Assembly: GCF_000418365.1 (NCBI RefSeq)
Contig: NC_021663.1
Span: forward strand, 2,542,001-2,606,000
From: Corynebacterium terpenotabidum Y-11
GTDB taxonomy: Bacteria > Actinomycetota > Actinomycetes > Mycobacteriales > Mycobacteriaceae
DNA length: 64,000 nt
Direction: 5' to 3'
The notes beneath the pieces were generated by a model that made no database searches, was not told where the DNA came from, and worked only from the letters and a program-made list of their open reading frames with translations. Each line of letters starts with the position of its first letter. Positions within the stretch are counted from its first letter, which is position 1. Made by a program: the position numbers and the translations under genes. Below are positions 42,797-52,387 of this stretch, piece by piece.

Positions 42797-44551
42797 ATGA
42801 GACTCACTGTGACCACGCCCCCCACAACGCCGACACCATCCACCTTTGAGGAGCACCTGGCCAGGCTCCGCACCCAGGGCCGCGACGACGAACAAGTCGA
42901 GGTCAAGGAGCTGGTCCTCTCACCCGGTGAGAAAAGCCGGAAGAGCTCCGACGTGGTCAGTCTGTGGGAATCAGTCAGTGCCTTCGCCAATACCCACGGC
43001 GGCCTGCTCTTCCTCGGCCTCCGGGAAAAGTCCGGATTCACTCCTGCCCCCGGGTTCGACGCTACGGCGGTCATCGACCTCATTCACCAGGGACTCAACC
43101 CCACGGACCGCACCGGACTGAAGGTGACACCGGTACCCGAGTACTCCATCACCACCCAGCAAGTCGACGATGCGCCGGTTGTCGTCCTGACCGTCCATGC
43201 GCTGTCCGTCAACGGGCCGTGCCATCTTCCGCAGAAAGGCATCGCCAACGGCAGCTTCAAACGTGTGGGAGACGCCGACCGGAAGCTCACCACGTTCGAG
43301 GTCTATGAGCTGCAGCACCGGTTCGACCAGCTCACCACTGACGCTGAGCCTGTTCCGGGGACGAGCGTCGACGATCTCGACCAGGAACTTCTGGCGGATG
43401 TCCGTGGACATCTGAAGGCGTCTGGGAGCCGGGCCGTGGCCACCGCCGACGACCGGTGGCTGCGGTACCTCAACATCACCACCGATTCTGGGGAACTCAC
43501 CCTCGCCGGGCTCCTCGCCCTCGGCACCTACCCTCAGCAGTACTTTCCTCGGCTATTCATCGACGTCGCCGTCCATCCCGGCCTGACGAAGGGGACGACA
43601 GCGGATGCTCGGTTCCTGGATCGTCGGCTGTGCGACGGAAACCTGCAGGCGATGATGCAGGATTCCCTGCTGGCGATTCGTCAGAACCTCCGGGTCCGCC
43701 GCATCATCACCGGGGCACGCGGGATCGACGTCCTGGAGATTCCGGAAGACGTGTTGCGCGAAGCACTCGCCAACGCTGTCATGCACCGTGACTACTCACC
43801 GATGGCTCTCGGTAGTGAGATCAACGTCGACGTCTTTCCCGACAGGGTGGAGATCACCAGCCCAGGCGGTTTTCCCGGAGCCAAGTCCGCAGATCCGACA
43901 TCACTCATCGACGGGATCCCCGCGGCCCGGAATCGCCTGCTCACCCGACTACTTGCCGAAGTTCCTTGGCCCGACAACGCCGGCGGCGTCCTCGCGGAAA
44001 GCAACGGCTCGGGCATCCCCCGGATGTTCGCAGCCATGCAAGACGCCGGTCTCCTCGTCCCCGAGTACGACGTAGACATCGCCCGGGTGAAAGTCACGCT
44101 CCGCCGGTTCGGCCTTGTGGAACCGGACACCCGGGACTGGCTCACCGTCCGGCTCGGCGAAGGCTACACTCCTGCGCAAGGCATCGCGATGGTCCTGGCC
44201 CGGGACCTGGGGACCGTCAGCGTGTCCGACCTGCGGACACAGACGGGAAAGGACAGCGACGTTCTCCGCGCTCTCCTCACCGCACTCAGGGACCGTGGGT
44301 GCCTGGTGGAAATCTCCCCCGACCACTTCCGCCTGCCGGCACCGGCCGGCAGTCTCACCGGCGTCAAGCAGGTGGTCCTCGACGTCCTTTCCACCACCAC
44401 CGCGCAGTCCACCCGTGAGATCTCCGCCGCCACCGGACGCTCGGTGAATGCGCTTCGCCCCGTACTCCGTGAACTGGTGGACGCCGGTCTTGTCACACCT
44501 ACAGCCCCGCCGACCAGCCGCAACCGGAAGTATCTCCTGGCCGGGAAGTGA
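42797..44551 (+). CDS. AlbA_2 (Schlafen-like) / HATPase_c_4 putative transcriptional regulator
   Basis: A protein of about 584 residues. The N-terminal AlbA_2 domain (roughly residues 15-130) contains QVEVKELVLSPGEKSRKSSD and LWESVSAFANTHGGLLFLGL. The central region is a GHKL-like ATPase: LREALANAVMHRDYS and VEITSPGGFPGAK, with NGSGIPRMFAAM as the second ATP motif. The last 180 residues hold winged-helix-like repeats (VSVSDLRTQTGKDSDVLRAL and STREISAATGRSVNALRPVL). This is the architecture annotated as ATP-dependent DNA-binding regulators, some linked to phage defence. The start is uncertain: ATG 42797 is used, GTG 42626 would run through the palindrome array. Arrays on both sides suggest it binds them. 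Confidence 0.82.
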   Translation: MRLTVTTPPTTPTPSTFEEHLARLRTQGRDDEQVEVKELVLSPGEKSRKSSDVVSLWESVSAFANTHGGLLFLGLREKSGFTPAPGFDATAVIDLIHQGLNPTDRTGLKVTPVPEYSITTQQVDDAPVVVLTVHALSVNGPCHLPQKGIANGSFKRVGDADRKLTTFEVYELQHRFDQLTTDAEPVPGTSVDDLDQELLADVRGHLKASGSRAVATADDRWLRYLNITTDSGELTLAGLLALGTYPQQYFPRLFIDVAVHPGLTKGTTADARFLDRRLCDGNLQAMMQDSLLAIRQNLRVRRIITGARGIDVLEIPEDVLREALANAVMHRDYSPMALGSEINVDVFPDRVEITSPGGFPGAKSADPTSLIDGIPAARNRLLTRLLAEVPWPDNAGGVLAESNGSGIPRMFAAMQDAGLLVPEYDVDIARVKVTLRRFGLVEPDTRDWLTVRLGEGYTPAQGIAMVLARDLGTVSVSDLRTQTGKDSDVLRALLTALRDRGCLVEISPDHFRLPAPAGSLTGVKQVVLDVLSTTTAQSTREISAATGRSVNALRPVLRELVDAGLVTPTAPPTSRNRKYLLAGK

Positions 44552-44596
44552 CCGGATCCGGCACGGTCACCCGCCGCATTCACTCCGCACTGCCAC

Positions 44597-44676
44597 TCAC
44601 TCATGTCAGTGACAGCGTCACTGTATACAGTGACAGCCTCAGTTTCTACAGTGAGGACGTCACTGATCTACAGTGA
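44597..44676. promoter_or_regulatory. array of four palindromic sites with 21-bp period, downstream of AlbA_2 gene
   Basis: Sites start at 44597, 44618, 44639 and 44660. The second is identical to the perfect palindrome of the upstream array and the third (TCAGTTTCTACAGTGA) is identical to an upstream copy, in the same order and spacing, so the array is a direct repeat of the upstream one minus one central unit. It lies between the AlbA_2 stop and the convergent MFS gene. Confidence 0.8.
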
Positions 44677-44750
44677 CGACGCGTCCCAACGTCCAGCGGA
44701 CGACCCGAGACCTCCGTCCATACCCGGCGAAACGGGCGGCACTGAGTCAA

Positions 44751-46214
44751 CTACCCCCGCACCCGCAGCGGCATCTTCTTCGCGAACCCCAGCCCCACGC
44801 ACATCACCGCACCCAGTGCCACGATGACCCACCCGATGAGGTGCAGCCCCGCGTCGGTTGCCCCATCGGTCGCCGCGGCGTCCCCCGAATCCGCCCCGGA
44901 TCCGGCACCGATACTCATGCACAACGCCACGATCACCGCCGACAGATTCGCGGCGATGTACTGCATCGTCTTGTAGATCCCCGTCGCCGTCCCAACCTTC
45001 TCCACCGAGGTCACCGTATTGATCAGTGCCTGATTGCCGATGTTGTTGAACCCGTTCGGCACACCGGCGACAAGCGCCACGGCCACGAGCACCCACACCG
45101 GAGACCCACTGCCCTCCACCAGCGCGACCAGCAACCCGGTGATCACGAGGAACCCGCCGCCGACCGCCAGCGTCACCCGCGGTCCCCGGACCGTCAGCAC
45201 GCGGGCCGCCACGAACGTCGACGCCACCGACACCACCGCCATCGGGAACATCAGTGCACCGGCCTGCGATGTCGAAAAACCCGCGCCCTGTTCGAACCAC
45301 TGCGGCAGCCCGTAGTACAGGCAGTAGAAGGACGCGTAGGTCAGCACCGTGCGTCCCAGGGTGTTCGCCAACTGCCGGTTCTCCGCCACCGCGCGCAGAT
45401 CGATGAAGGGCACCGGGGCCTGCTGCAGCTCCCACCAGGCCCACACCGCCGCGATCACGACCACCACCGGCACCAGCCACCACAGGGGTTCACCGGTCAA
45501 CGACAACAGACAGACCATGAGCACGGTGACAGTGGCACCGAACAGCAGCGCACCGACAAGGTCGAGGCGCCGCACCAGACCCATCTCGGGCCGACCCTCC
45601 CCGTCGATATGCGGCACCTGCCACATCACCCACGCCCAGGACAGTGCCACGAGCAGCACATTGATCCACAACGTGGCCTGCCAGCCCGCCACCCCGACGA
45701 GCAGGCCGCCGAGCGACGGCCCGACCGCGCTCATCGACTGACCGCACACCGTCAGCGTGGAGATCGCCGAGGTTGTGCGGTAGCGGTGACGCCGTGCCAG
45801 CACCCGGATGATCGTCATGGCGTTCGGCATCTGGGCCGCCACACCGACACCGATAAGAAGGCGTCCGGCAACGAGGACGCCGAGATTCGGGGCGAGTGCC
45901 CCGAGGACCGAACCGATGAGAACGAGCCCCAGCCCGGCGAGGTAGACCCGCCGCGCACCGAACACCACACCGAGGACACCGGCCATCGGGGACACGATCG
46001 CGGTGGCGATGTAGAACGCCGACAGGACCCAGGAGACCTCGGTACCGGCGCCGAAGTGGTGTCCGATGGAGACGATCGCCACGGCGATCATCGAGGAGTT
46101 CAGTGCCTGCAGCATCACCCCGGATCCGAGGGCGAGACGGACCGGGGCGGGGACATCAGTGAACGGCCGGTCTGACGGTTCGGGTTGTTCAGCGGGACGG
46201 AGAGAGCTGTTCAC
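44751..46214 (-). CDS. MFS drug/solute exporter (DHA2-like, 14 TM)
   Basis: A 487-residue major facilitator protein. The order of hydrophobic helices fits the 14-helix DHA2 group; motif A-like loops (LGVVFGARRVYLAGL) and the motif C region near SMSAVGPSLGGLLVG are present, and GFNNIGNQALINTVTSVEKV marks the later half. The start is GTG 46214: upstream codons are arginine-rich and non-conserved, and a TAGGGT box lies 8 bases before it. Cargo unknown. It is not evidently linked to the AlbA_2 system beyond being convergent with it. Confidence 0.85.
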   Translation of the reverse strand: MNSSLRPAEQPEPSDRPFTDVPAPVRLALGSGVMLQALNSSMIAVAIVSIGHHFGAGTEVSWVLSAFYIATAIVSPMAGVLGVVFGARRVYLAGLGLVLIGSVLGALAPNLGVLVAGRLLIGVGVAAQMPNAMTIIRVLARRHRYRTTSAISTLTVCGQSMSAVGPSLGGLLVGVAGWQATLWINVLLVALSWAWVMWQVPHIDGEGRPEMGLVRRLDLVGALLFGATVTVLMVCLLSLTGEPLWWLVPVVVVIAAVWAWWELQQAPVPFIDLRAVAENRQLANTLGRTVLTYASFYCLYYGLPQWFEQGAGFSTSQAGALMFPMAVVSVASTFVAARVLTVRGPRVTLAVGGGFLVITGLLVALVEGSGSPVWVLVAVALVAGVPNGFNNIGNQALINTVTSVEKVGTATGIYKTMQYIAANLSAVIVALCMSIGAGSGADSGDAAATDGATDAGLHLIGWVIVALGAVMCVGLGFAKKMPLRVRG

Positions 46215-46222
46215 GTGGGTCC

Positions 46223-46228
46223 ACCCTA
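46223..46228 (-). promoter_or_regulatory. candidate -10 box of MFS gene
   Basis: TAGGGT on the minus strand, 8 bases before the GTG start, consistent with a leaderless transcript. Confidence 0.35.
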
Positions 46229-46275
46229 GACCCCGGGCCGGTCGCGGACAGCCGATCGGTCGGTGACCGGTCGAT

Positions 46276-46325
46276 GACCGGCGGTCACCGTTGACGGAAG
46301 ATCCGTGCAACAGTGACCGCCGGTC
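46276..46325. repeat. 13-bp inverted repeat between NCS1 permease and MFS gene
   Basis: GACCGGCGGTCAC (46276-46288) and its exact reverse complement (46313-46325) with a 24-base spacer. It sits 16 bases after the permease stop and about 60 bases upstream of the MFS start, so it may act as terminator or operator. Confidence 0.55.
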
Positions 46326-46341
46326 GCAGGTGAGCTGGCAG

Positions 46342-48021
46342 CTACAGCTCCCGACGCTCTGCGAACTCCCGGGCCTCGGCATCCGCCGCCGACTGGAACT
46401 CACGGTCGTCGGAGGCACAGGCCAGGCAGATCGGCGCGTGGTTGTGGGAAGGATCCCGGTCCATCTCGAAGGCGATGTAGGCGTCCCCGCAGCGGTAGCA
46501 CTCGATACGGGCTTCCCAGGGATCGTCCCCGGACTCCTCCACCTCGGCCCGCGGGTCGAAGGGGCGTTCCATCGTGAACCAGGAAGGCTTCGCGAACCGC
46601 AGGGCCACCGCGTAGATCACACCGGCCAGGACGAAGGCCACCGGAGGAGCCCAGACGGCCGCCACATTGCCACCCGAGGACACCATCACCACACCAACTC
46701 CGGCCGAGACGATCCATGCCCCGAGCCCCGCGGGGTTCACCGCCGGCACCCGGCCCGGGCGGATCTCCACCCGGTTGTAGGCGATCCCGGAGCGCTTCAT
46801 CCAGGCAACGTGCACCAGCATGATCGCCACCCAGCCGACGATGAACGCACCCTGGTACTGCAGCGAGGTGTTGATCCAGGTCAGCACGTTGGTAAGCATC
46901 ATGAGGTACACCAGCACCGCAACCACGCCCAGCCAGAACACCCGCGGCATAGACCACTTCACCGTCCGGGCGAAGAAGTTCTGGAAGTTCGTCGAGGACA
47001 GGTAGAAGTTGCCGGCGTTGACCCGGGTCTGGGAGGCGAGGACCCACAGCAGGCCCCAGATCCCCATCATCCCGACCACACCGATGATCGCGGATTCCTC
47101 ACTGAGGGCACCCTCGATCTCGATGGTCTCGACGAGGAACATCCCCACGGCAGCATTGACGAGCAGGGCGATGATGTAATACGGGATACCGAAGGTGATC
47201 TTGGCGTTGAAGGAGGCGTCCTCGTTCTTCCCGTAGCGGGCGAAGTCCCACACCATCATGGTCACCACCCACACACCCATGTAGATGACGAAGGCGAACC
47301 ACCAGCCGGGCACGCCCAGGGCGGACGCCGATTCCGGCGCCTCGGTCAGCCAGTCGTTGCTGTAGCCGTACTTCACGACCGCCCAGACCACCGATCCGAC
47401 CAGGCCCAGGATGTACAGCGGGAGCAGCACACCGTTGAGCTTGTCGAGCCAGGTGGTCACCCCGCGCCATGCCAGCGGTGCCTGGTAGAGCACCACGATG
47501 AGCGAGAAGACGGCCGCCGGGGCAACCCACCCATGGTCGGCGAAGTAGGCGCGCAGTGCCGAAGCGACGATCGCACCCTCAGCAACGACGTAGTACATGA
47601 TCGTGATGCCGAACAGGGCGGCGGCGAAGGCGGCGCCGACCCGCCCGAACATCGCCCGGGAGAACTGAGAGACGCTCGTCCCGGATTCGTTGGCGACCTT
47701 GGAGGCCACCTGATTGATCAGACCGTAGGCGATGACGGACAGGCCGATACCGATCAGCGAGTTGATCGTGCCGACGGCCAGGGCGACCGTCGCGCCGACC
47801 ACCACGAAGAACATGGCGCTCATCAGGCCGGTCCACACCATCGCGGTGGACATCCGCCCGATCCGCCAGGACCGGGGGACGATGTGAAGGGAGTAGTCCT
47901 CGGCGGCATTCCTGGCCAGGACGGCCGGGTCATCGGTGTAGGTGACGGATAGGGGCGGGACGTTGGCCGGGATGCTGGAAATGGTTCCTGCAGCGTCGGC
48001 ACTGTATTTCGGAATAGTCAT
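46342..48021 (-). CDS. NCS1-type purine/cytosine permease with C-terminal CxxC-CxxC tail
   Basis: A 559-residue permease of the cytosine/purine branch. After a hydrophilic N-terminus (DYSLHIVPRSWRIGRMSTAM) come about 12 helices including GTSVSQFSRAMFGRVGAAFA and TMMVWDFARYGKNEDASFN. Beyond the membrane domain the last 75 residues carry ECYRCGDAYIAFEMDRDPSH and CLAC, a four-cysteine zinc-ribbon-like motif not usual in the family. The start ATG 48021 sits one base before the end of the hydantoinase B gene, so this is the third gene of the hyuA-hyuB-permease operon. The substrate is probably the hydantoinase substrate or a related ureide. Confidence 0.87.
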   Translation of the reverse strand: MTIPKYSADAAGTISSIPANVPPLSVTYTDDPAVLARNAAEDYSLHIVPRSWRIGRMSTAMVWTGLMSAMFFVVVGATVALAVGTINSLIGIGLSVIAYGLINQVASKVANESGTSVSQFSRAMFGRVGAAFAAALFGITIMYYVVAEGAIVASALRAYFADHGWVAPAAVFSLIVVLYQAPLAWRGVTTWLDKLNGVLLPLYILGLVGSVVWAVVKYGYSNDWLTEAPESASALGVPGWWFAFVIYMGVWVVTMMVWDFARYGKNEDASFNAKITFGIPYYIIALLVNAAVGMFLVETIEIEGALSEESAIIGVVGMMGIWGLLWVLASQTRVNAGNFYLSSTNFQNFFARTVKWSMPRVFWLGVVAVLVYLMMLTNVLTWINTSLQYQGAFIVGWVAIMLVHVAWMKRSGIAYNRVEIRPGRVPAVNPAGLGAWIVSAGVGVVMVSSGGNVAAVWAPPVAFVLAGVIYAVALRFAKPSWFTMERPFDPRAEVEESGDDPWEARIECYRCGDAYIAFEMDRDPSHNHAPICLACASDDREFQSAADAEAREFAERREL

Positions 48022-48022
48022 G

Positions 48023-50044
48023 TCACACCGCCGCGGCGATCTTGGACGGGTGGTGACGCAGCGTCCCCTCGACGAAGAGCTGGTCGGGGTCATCGGTCCA
48101 GTGGACCGTGGTGCGGCGGGCGAGCATGTCACGGAACTGGCGGGTGGTCTCCTCGAGCACCTCACCGGTGCCCCAGTCGAGGATCACTCCGAAGCGGCGC
48201 ACGCAGTCCATCTCGTTGATGAGTTTCTGCTGGTACTCGGCGGAAACCTCCTCCGGGTCCCGCTTCATCCATTCGGCCCGGTGGGCGCGGATGTTCTCGC
48301 GGGACGCCTCGGTCGCGGCCTCGTCGATCTCGTATTCGAAGATCTCCGGGTCGATCTCCGTGATGACCACGCCGTAGTCGATCTCGGCGCGCTCCACGGT
48401 GACATAGCCGTCGATGACGTCCTCCAGCACGGCCGCGGGGTCACGCTGCAGCGGATCACCGAGCCCGCCACCGCCGGCCGACGGTCGGGTGAACTCGTCA
48501 CCGGACTTGATCGGCAGAGCGGCGAAGATCGAACCGAGGTACTGCTCCTCCTCGGTGCCCTTGTTCAGCCACACACCGTGCGGGATCGACGGCAGTCCAC
48601 CCCACAGGCCCCAGGTGACGGAGCGCTCACGGTCGCAGCAGTAGGACATGACCGTGTTGTCGGAGGCCCAGAGCTTCCCGCCCTTCTCGGCACCGAGGCC
48701 GCCGCGGAACTTGCCCGGTCCGCCGGAGTCCGGCACGAGGTCATGGCAGGTGGTGAGCACGGGGGCGAGACGCTCCTGGCCCTCCAAAGGCTGGGTTCCG
48801 TACTGGACGCCGAACACCGCAGCGGAGCCGTTGTAGCCGTCACCGCCGTTGCGTCCTCCCCAGCCGCCCATCATCCAGTCGTACCACATGTAGCTGGCGT
48901 TATCCTCCAGCCTGTTGTCCTTGCCGCCGACGAGGAGATACTCCAGGTTGAAGGTCGCGGCCATGGCCCGGGTGGGCTGGATGTCCGACCAGATCTCGAA
49001 CACGGAGCTCATGATCTTCTCGAAGGGGCCGGAGCAGAATCCGGCGCAGGGTCGCGGCCATTCGGCGTTGACGACCGAGCCGATCGGCCCGAGGTCGGCG
49101 GTGACGACCCGGTAGAACCCGGAGTTCAGCGGGATGTCCGGGAACTGCATCTTCGTTCCGGCGACGATGCCCGCGAAGGATCCGCCGAAGCCGGCGTTGA
49201 GCATCGAGGAGATCGACGCATGCGATTCGGAGAGGTCGTAGTGGACCGTGTCCCCTTCGATGGTCATCTTCATGGTCACCGGGATGAGGCCCTCGCCGAG
49301 CGCCGGATCCTGGTCGATGTAGTCCTCGGTGTACCAGGTGCCGTCCGGCAGGGCGGCGATCTTGGCGCGGGTGAGCTCCTCGACGTAGTCCTGGACCTCG
49401 GCCATGGCGGTCTTCACCGTCTCCACGCCGTACTTGGCGCACAGCCGCTGCATCTCCCGCTCGGCGACCTTCGTCGCCTCGGCCTGGGCCTGCATGTCGC
49501 CGATGATGTCGCGCGGATTACGGGTGTTCTTGGCGATGAGGTAGGCGACGTCGGTGAGGAACTCGCCCTCCTTCCACAGTCGGGTCGGCGGGATCCGCAG
49601 GCCCTCACCCATGTGGTCCAGGGCCTTGACGTTGAAGGAGCCGGGGGTCGCCCCACCCACGTCAGCCCAGTGTCCGTTGGCCTGGGCGTAGCCGAGGAGT
49701 TCACCCTCGTAGTAGATCGGACGGATGATGCGGGTGTCGTTGAAGTGGGAGCCGCCTTCGTAGGGGTCGTTGATGACGAAGACGTCGCCGGGATGCATGT
49801 CGTCACCGAAGTCCCGGATGACAGCCTTGGCGGTGTAGTGCAGGGTGCCGACGTGGGCGGCGATGTCACCGGTGCCCTGCATGACCGTGTTGCCCTCCAG
49901 GTCGCAGATCGCGGAGGAGAAGTCACGGGAGTAGATCACGAAGGAGTAGCAGGTCCGCAGGATCTGCTCGGCCATCTGGTCGACGGTGTTGACGAAGGCG
50001 TTCTTGAGGACCTCGAAGGTCACGGGATCGAGCGAGGTTGGCAT
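48023..50044 (-). CDS. hyuB: hydantoinase/oxoprolinase family protein, B subunit
   Basis: A 673-residue HyuB-type subunit. Family blocks are DPVTFEVLKNAFVNTVDQMA, SRDFSSAICDLEGNTVMQGT, DVFVINDPYEGGSHFNDTRI and a later GGAGGLGDPLQRDP (glycine-rich). The start ATG 50044 follows an AAAGGAC ribosome site. With HyuA, 26 bases upstream, it forms an ATP-dependent ring-opening complex of the N-methylhydantoinase/5-oxoprolinase/acetophenone carboxylase superfamily. The superfamily spans hydrolases and carboxylases, so a hydantoin or ureide substrate is inferred from the NCS1 permease and the PucR-type regulator nearby. Confidence 0.9.
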   Translation of the reverse strand: MPTSLDPVTFEVLKNAFVNTVDQMAEQILRTCYSFVIYSRDFSSAICDLEGNTVMQGTGDIAAHVGTLHYTAKAVIRDFGDDMHPGDVFVINDPYEGGSHFNDTRIIRPIYYEGELLGYAQANGHWADVGGATPGSFNVKALDHMGEGLRIPPTRLWKEGEFLTDVAYLIAKNTRNPRDIIGDMQAQAEATKVAEREMQRLCAKYGVETVKTAMAEVQDYVEELTRAKIAALPDGTWYTEDYIDQDPALGEGLIPVTMKMTIEGDTVHYDLSESHASISSMLNAGFGGSFAGIVAGTKMQFPDIPLNSGFYRVVTADLGPIGSVVNAEWPRPCAGFCSGPFEKIMSSVFEIWSDIQPTRAMAATFNLEYLLVGGKDNRLEDNASYMWYDWMMGGWGGRNGGDGYNGSAAVFGVQYGTQPLEGQERLAPVLTTCHDLVPDSGGPGKFRGGLGAEKGGKLWASDNTVMSYCCDRERSVTWGLWGGLPSIPHGVWLNKGTEEEQYLGSIFAALPIKSGDEFTRPSAGGGGLGDPLQRDPAAVLEDVIDGYVTVERAEIDYGVVITEIDPEIFEYEIDEAATEASRENIRAHRAEWMKRDPEEVSAEYQQKLINEMDCVRRFGVILDWGTGEVLEETTRQFRDMLARRTTVHWTDDPDQLFVEGTLRHHPSKIAAAV

Positions 50045-50070
50045 GGTATGTCCTTTCAGAGGCTGGCGGA

Positions 50071-52146
50071 TCAGACAGTGGTGGTGAGGATGAGGTGGCC
50101 CCACTCGTCGACGCGGGCGGTGATCTCGGGCGGGACGACGGTGGTCGTGTCGAGCTGGTCGATGATGCAGGGGCCCTCGATGACGGCACCGGCGGGCAGG
50201 TCCACGCGGTTGTAGATCGGGGTGGTCACCCGGGCGACCTCGTCGGGGAAGAGCACCTCACGGGTCTCCACGGCGACCGGGGTGAACGTCGCCGGGTCGA
50301 TGAGCTCGGCGGGCTGTTCCTCGGCGTGGGCGGTGAGGCCGATCGCCTTGACCTGCAGGCGGTAGATCTCCACCCCGGTCTCCCGGTTGGTGAAGTTGTG
50401 CTCCCGCAGGTGGGTCTCGTGGAAGGTGTCGATGATCTCGTCGAGGCTGGACACCGGGGCGGAGATGTCGACGGAGATCGACCGCCACTGGCCCTGGTAG
50501 CGCATGTCGATGGAGTACTGGAACACCATGTCGGACGCCTCGACGTGCTCGGCAGCCAGCCGCTGACGCCCCTCCTCCGCCAGTTCGGCGAAGGACCGGT
50601 TGAGCTCATCGAGGTCGGCGTCCTCGGCGTTGGTGAGGTACATCTTCGTCAGGTCATGCTGGATGTCGACGAGCAGGCAGCCGGTCGCCGAGGTCACGCC
50701 CGGGTGCGGCGGCACGATGACGGTGGGGATACCCAGGTCCTTGGCGAGGTAGGCGACGTGCAGCGGGCCCGCACCGCCGAAGCCGACGAGGGCGAAGTCA
50801 CGGGGGTCATAGCCCTTGCGCACCGAGATCAGGCGGATGGCGTCCGCCATATTGGCGTTGGCGACCTTGATGATCGACTGGGCCGCCTCCTCGATACCCA
50901 GGCCCAGTTCTGTGGCGATGCGTTCGATGGATTCCGTCGCCTTGACGACATCGAGTTCCTTCACGCCGCCACCGAGGGTGGTGCCGATGGTGCCGAGGAC
51001 GAGGTTGGCGTCCGTGTTGGTGGCCAGTTCACCGCCGTCTCCGTAGCAAGCGGGGCCGGGGGTCGACCCGGCGGACTGCGGACCGGACCGCAGCGACTTC
51101 GCGGCGTCCAGCCAGGCGATCGAACCGCCGCCGGCACCGATGGTGAGGACCTCGATCGACGGGAAGCAGATCGGGAAACCGAACTGCACCGACCAGGTGT
51201 CCGTCGTGCCGAGCACCCCTTCCGCGGTGAGGCTGACGTCGGTGGATGTGCCACCCATGTCGAAACCGATGGAGTTCTCAAAGCCGCACTTCTGACCGAT
51301 GTGGCGGGAGGCGATCGCCCCGGCGGCAATGCCGGACGCTGCGAGGCGGGCACCGTAGGTCTCCGCCATCTTCGGCGTCATCACGCCGCCACCGGAGTGC
51401 AGCAGCAGGACGTCATTGTCGTAGCCGGCGTCCGACAGGCGGGATTCCAGCGTGCGGGCGTACGGGCCGATGATCGGCACCAGCGCCGCATTGGCGACGG
51501 TGGTGTTGAATCGCTCGTACTCGAAGATCTCTGGCAGCACGTCGGAGGAGGTGCACACCGGCACGCCCGGCAGCTCCTCGGCGAGGATCTCCGCCATCCG
51601 CTGCTCGTTGACCGGATTGGTGTACGCGTTGATGAAGCACACGGCGACGGTCTCGACCTCGCGGCGGCGCAGGATGCGGGCAACCTCGCGGGCACCGTCC
51701 TCGTCGAGTGCCTCCAGGACGGTGCCGTCGTAACCGACCCGCTCCTTCACGGTGATGCGGTGGCGACGCGGAACGAACGGTGCGGCGACCTCGTTGTAGG
51801 GGTCCCAGTCCTCCCGGTCGCCCCGGCGGATCTCGATGACATCCCGGAATCCCTCGGTGGTGATCATCGCGACCTTGGGGAAGTTGCGGGTGATGAGAGC
51901 ATTCGTGGCGATGGTGGTGCCGTGGGAGAACAGATCCACCTCACTCCACTCCACCCCGGTGCGGGCCATGCCCTTGAGCACGCCCTCGATCGGATCGGTC
52001 TGGGTCGGGTACTTCGCGGTGATGATGGTTCCGTCAGGCTGCTGGACGTAGACGTCGGTGAAGGTACCGCCGATGTCGACGGCGGTGCGGACGACGGATT
52101 CCTTCGCCCCGGATTCTCCGGCGTTCGGTTCGATGGTGGAAGTCAT
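50071..52146 (-). CDS. hyuA: hydantoinase/oxoprolinase family protein, A subunit
   Basis: A 691-residue HyuA-type ATPase subunit with the ASKHA-like fold. Diagnostic segments are RTAVDIGGTFTDVYVQQPDG (phosphate 1), LFSHGTTIATNALITRN, IGFDMGGTSTDVSL (phosphate 2) and DFALVGFGGAGPLHVAYLAK. The start ATG 52146 follows AGGAGC; a longer in-frame extension upstream overlaps the divergent promoter and is not conserved. It leads the operon hyuA-hyuB-NCS1. It would phosphorylate or activate the cyclic amide for opening by HyuB. Regulation probably comes from the interrupted PucR-type gene beyond the divergent sensor gene. Confidence 0.9.
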   Translation of the reverse strand: MTSTIEPNAGESGAKESVVRTAVDIGGTFTDVYVQQPDGTIITAKYPTQTDPIEGVLKGMARTGVEWSEVDLFSHGTTIATNALITRNFPKVAMITTEGFRDVIEIRRGDREDWDPYNEVAAPFVPRRHRITVKERVGYDGTVLEALDEDGAREVARILRRREVETVAVCFINAYTNPVNEQRMAEILAEELPGVPVCTSSDVLPEIFEYERFNTTVANAALVPIIGPYARTLESRLSDAGYDNDVLLLHSGGGVMTPKMAETYGARLAASGIAAGAIASRHIGQKCGFENSIGFDMGGTSTDVSLTAEGVLGTTDTWSVQFGFPICFPSIEVLTIGAGGGSIAWLDAAKSLRSGPQSAGSTPGPACYGDGGELATNTDANLVLGTIGTTLGGGVKELDVVKATESIERIATELGLGIEEAAQSIIKVANANMADAIRLISVRKGYDPRDFALVGFGGAGPLHVAYLAKDLGIPTVIVPPHPGVTSATGCLLVDIQHDLTKMYLTNAEDADLDELNRSFAELAEEGRQRLAAEHVEASDMVFQYSIDMRYQGQWRSISVDISAPVSSLDEIIDTFHETHLREHNFTNRETGVEIYRLQVKAIGLTAHAEEQPAELIDPATFTPVAVETREVLFPDEVARVTTPIYNRVDLPAGAVIEGPCIIDQLDTTTVVPPEITARVDEWGHLILTTTV

Positions 52147-52375
52147 GTGGTGCTCCTGTCGCTTCAGTGGACGGTGTTGACTGACAGGACATGAATCTAG
52201 GAACCGCCCGGAGCACCGACAATGGTGAAAGCGCACCGGAACGGGGCTTGACGGCTTGTGGATCTCCACAAATGCCTTGGTCAGGGTTGTGCGCTCGGCG
52301 GGACGGAAACACAACCGTCACAGGGCGGCACCGGAACGTAACCGTCGGCAACCGTGCCGACATCACCCCACCCCC

Positions 52376-52381
52376 TACTGT
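52376..52381 (+). promoter_or_regulatory. candidate -10 box of AmiC-like gene
   Basis: TACTGT lies 6 bases before ATG 52388 with no ribosome site, another leaderless arrangement, in the 240-bp divergent promoter region shared with hyuA. Confidence 0.4.
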
Positions 52382-52387
52382 GGAACT

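Noticed and set aside
42440..42895. Minus-strand frame through the upstream palindrome array
   Set aside because: Its open frame arises from the seven-codon periodicity of the repeats; the translation is a repeat peptide with no domain.
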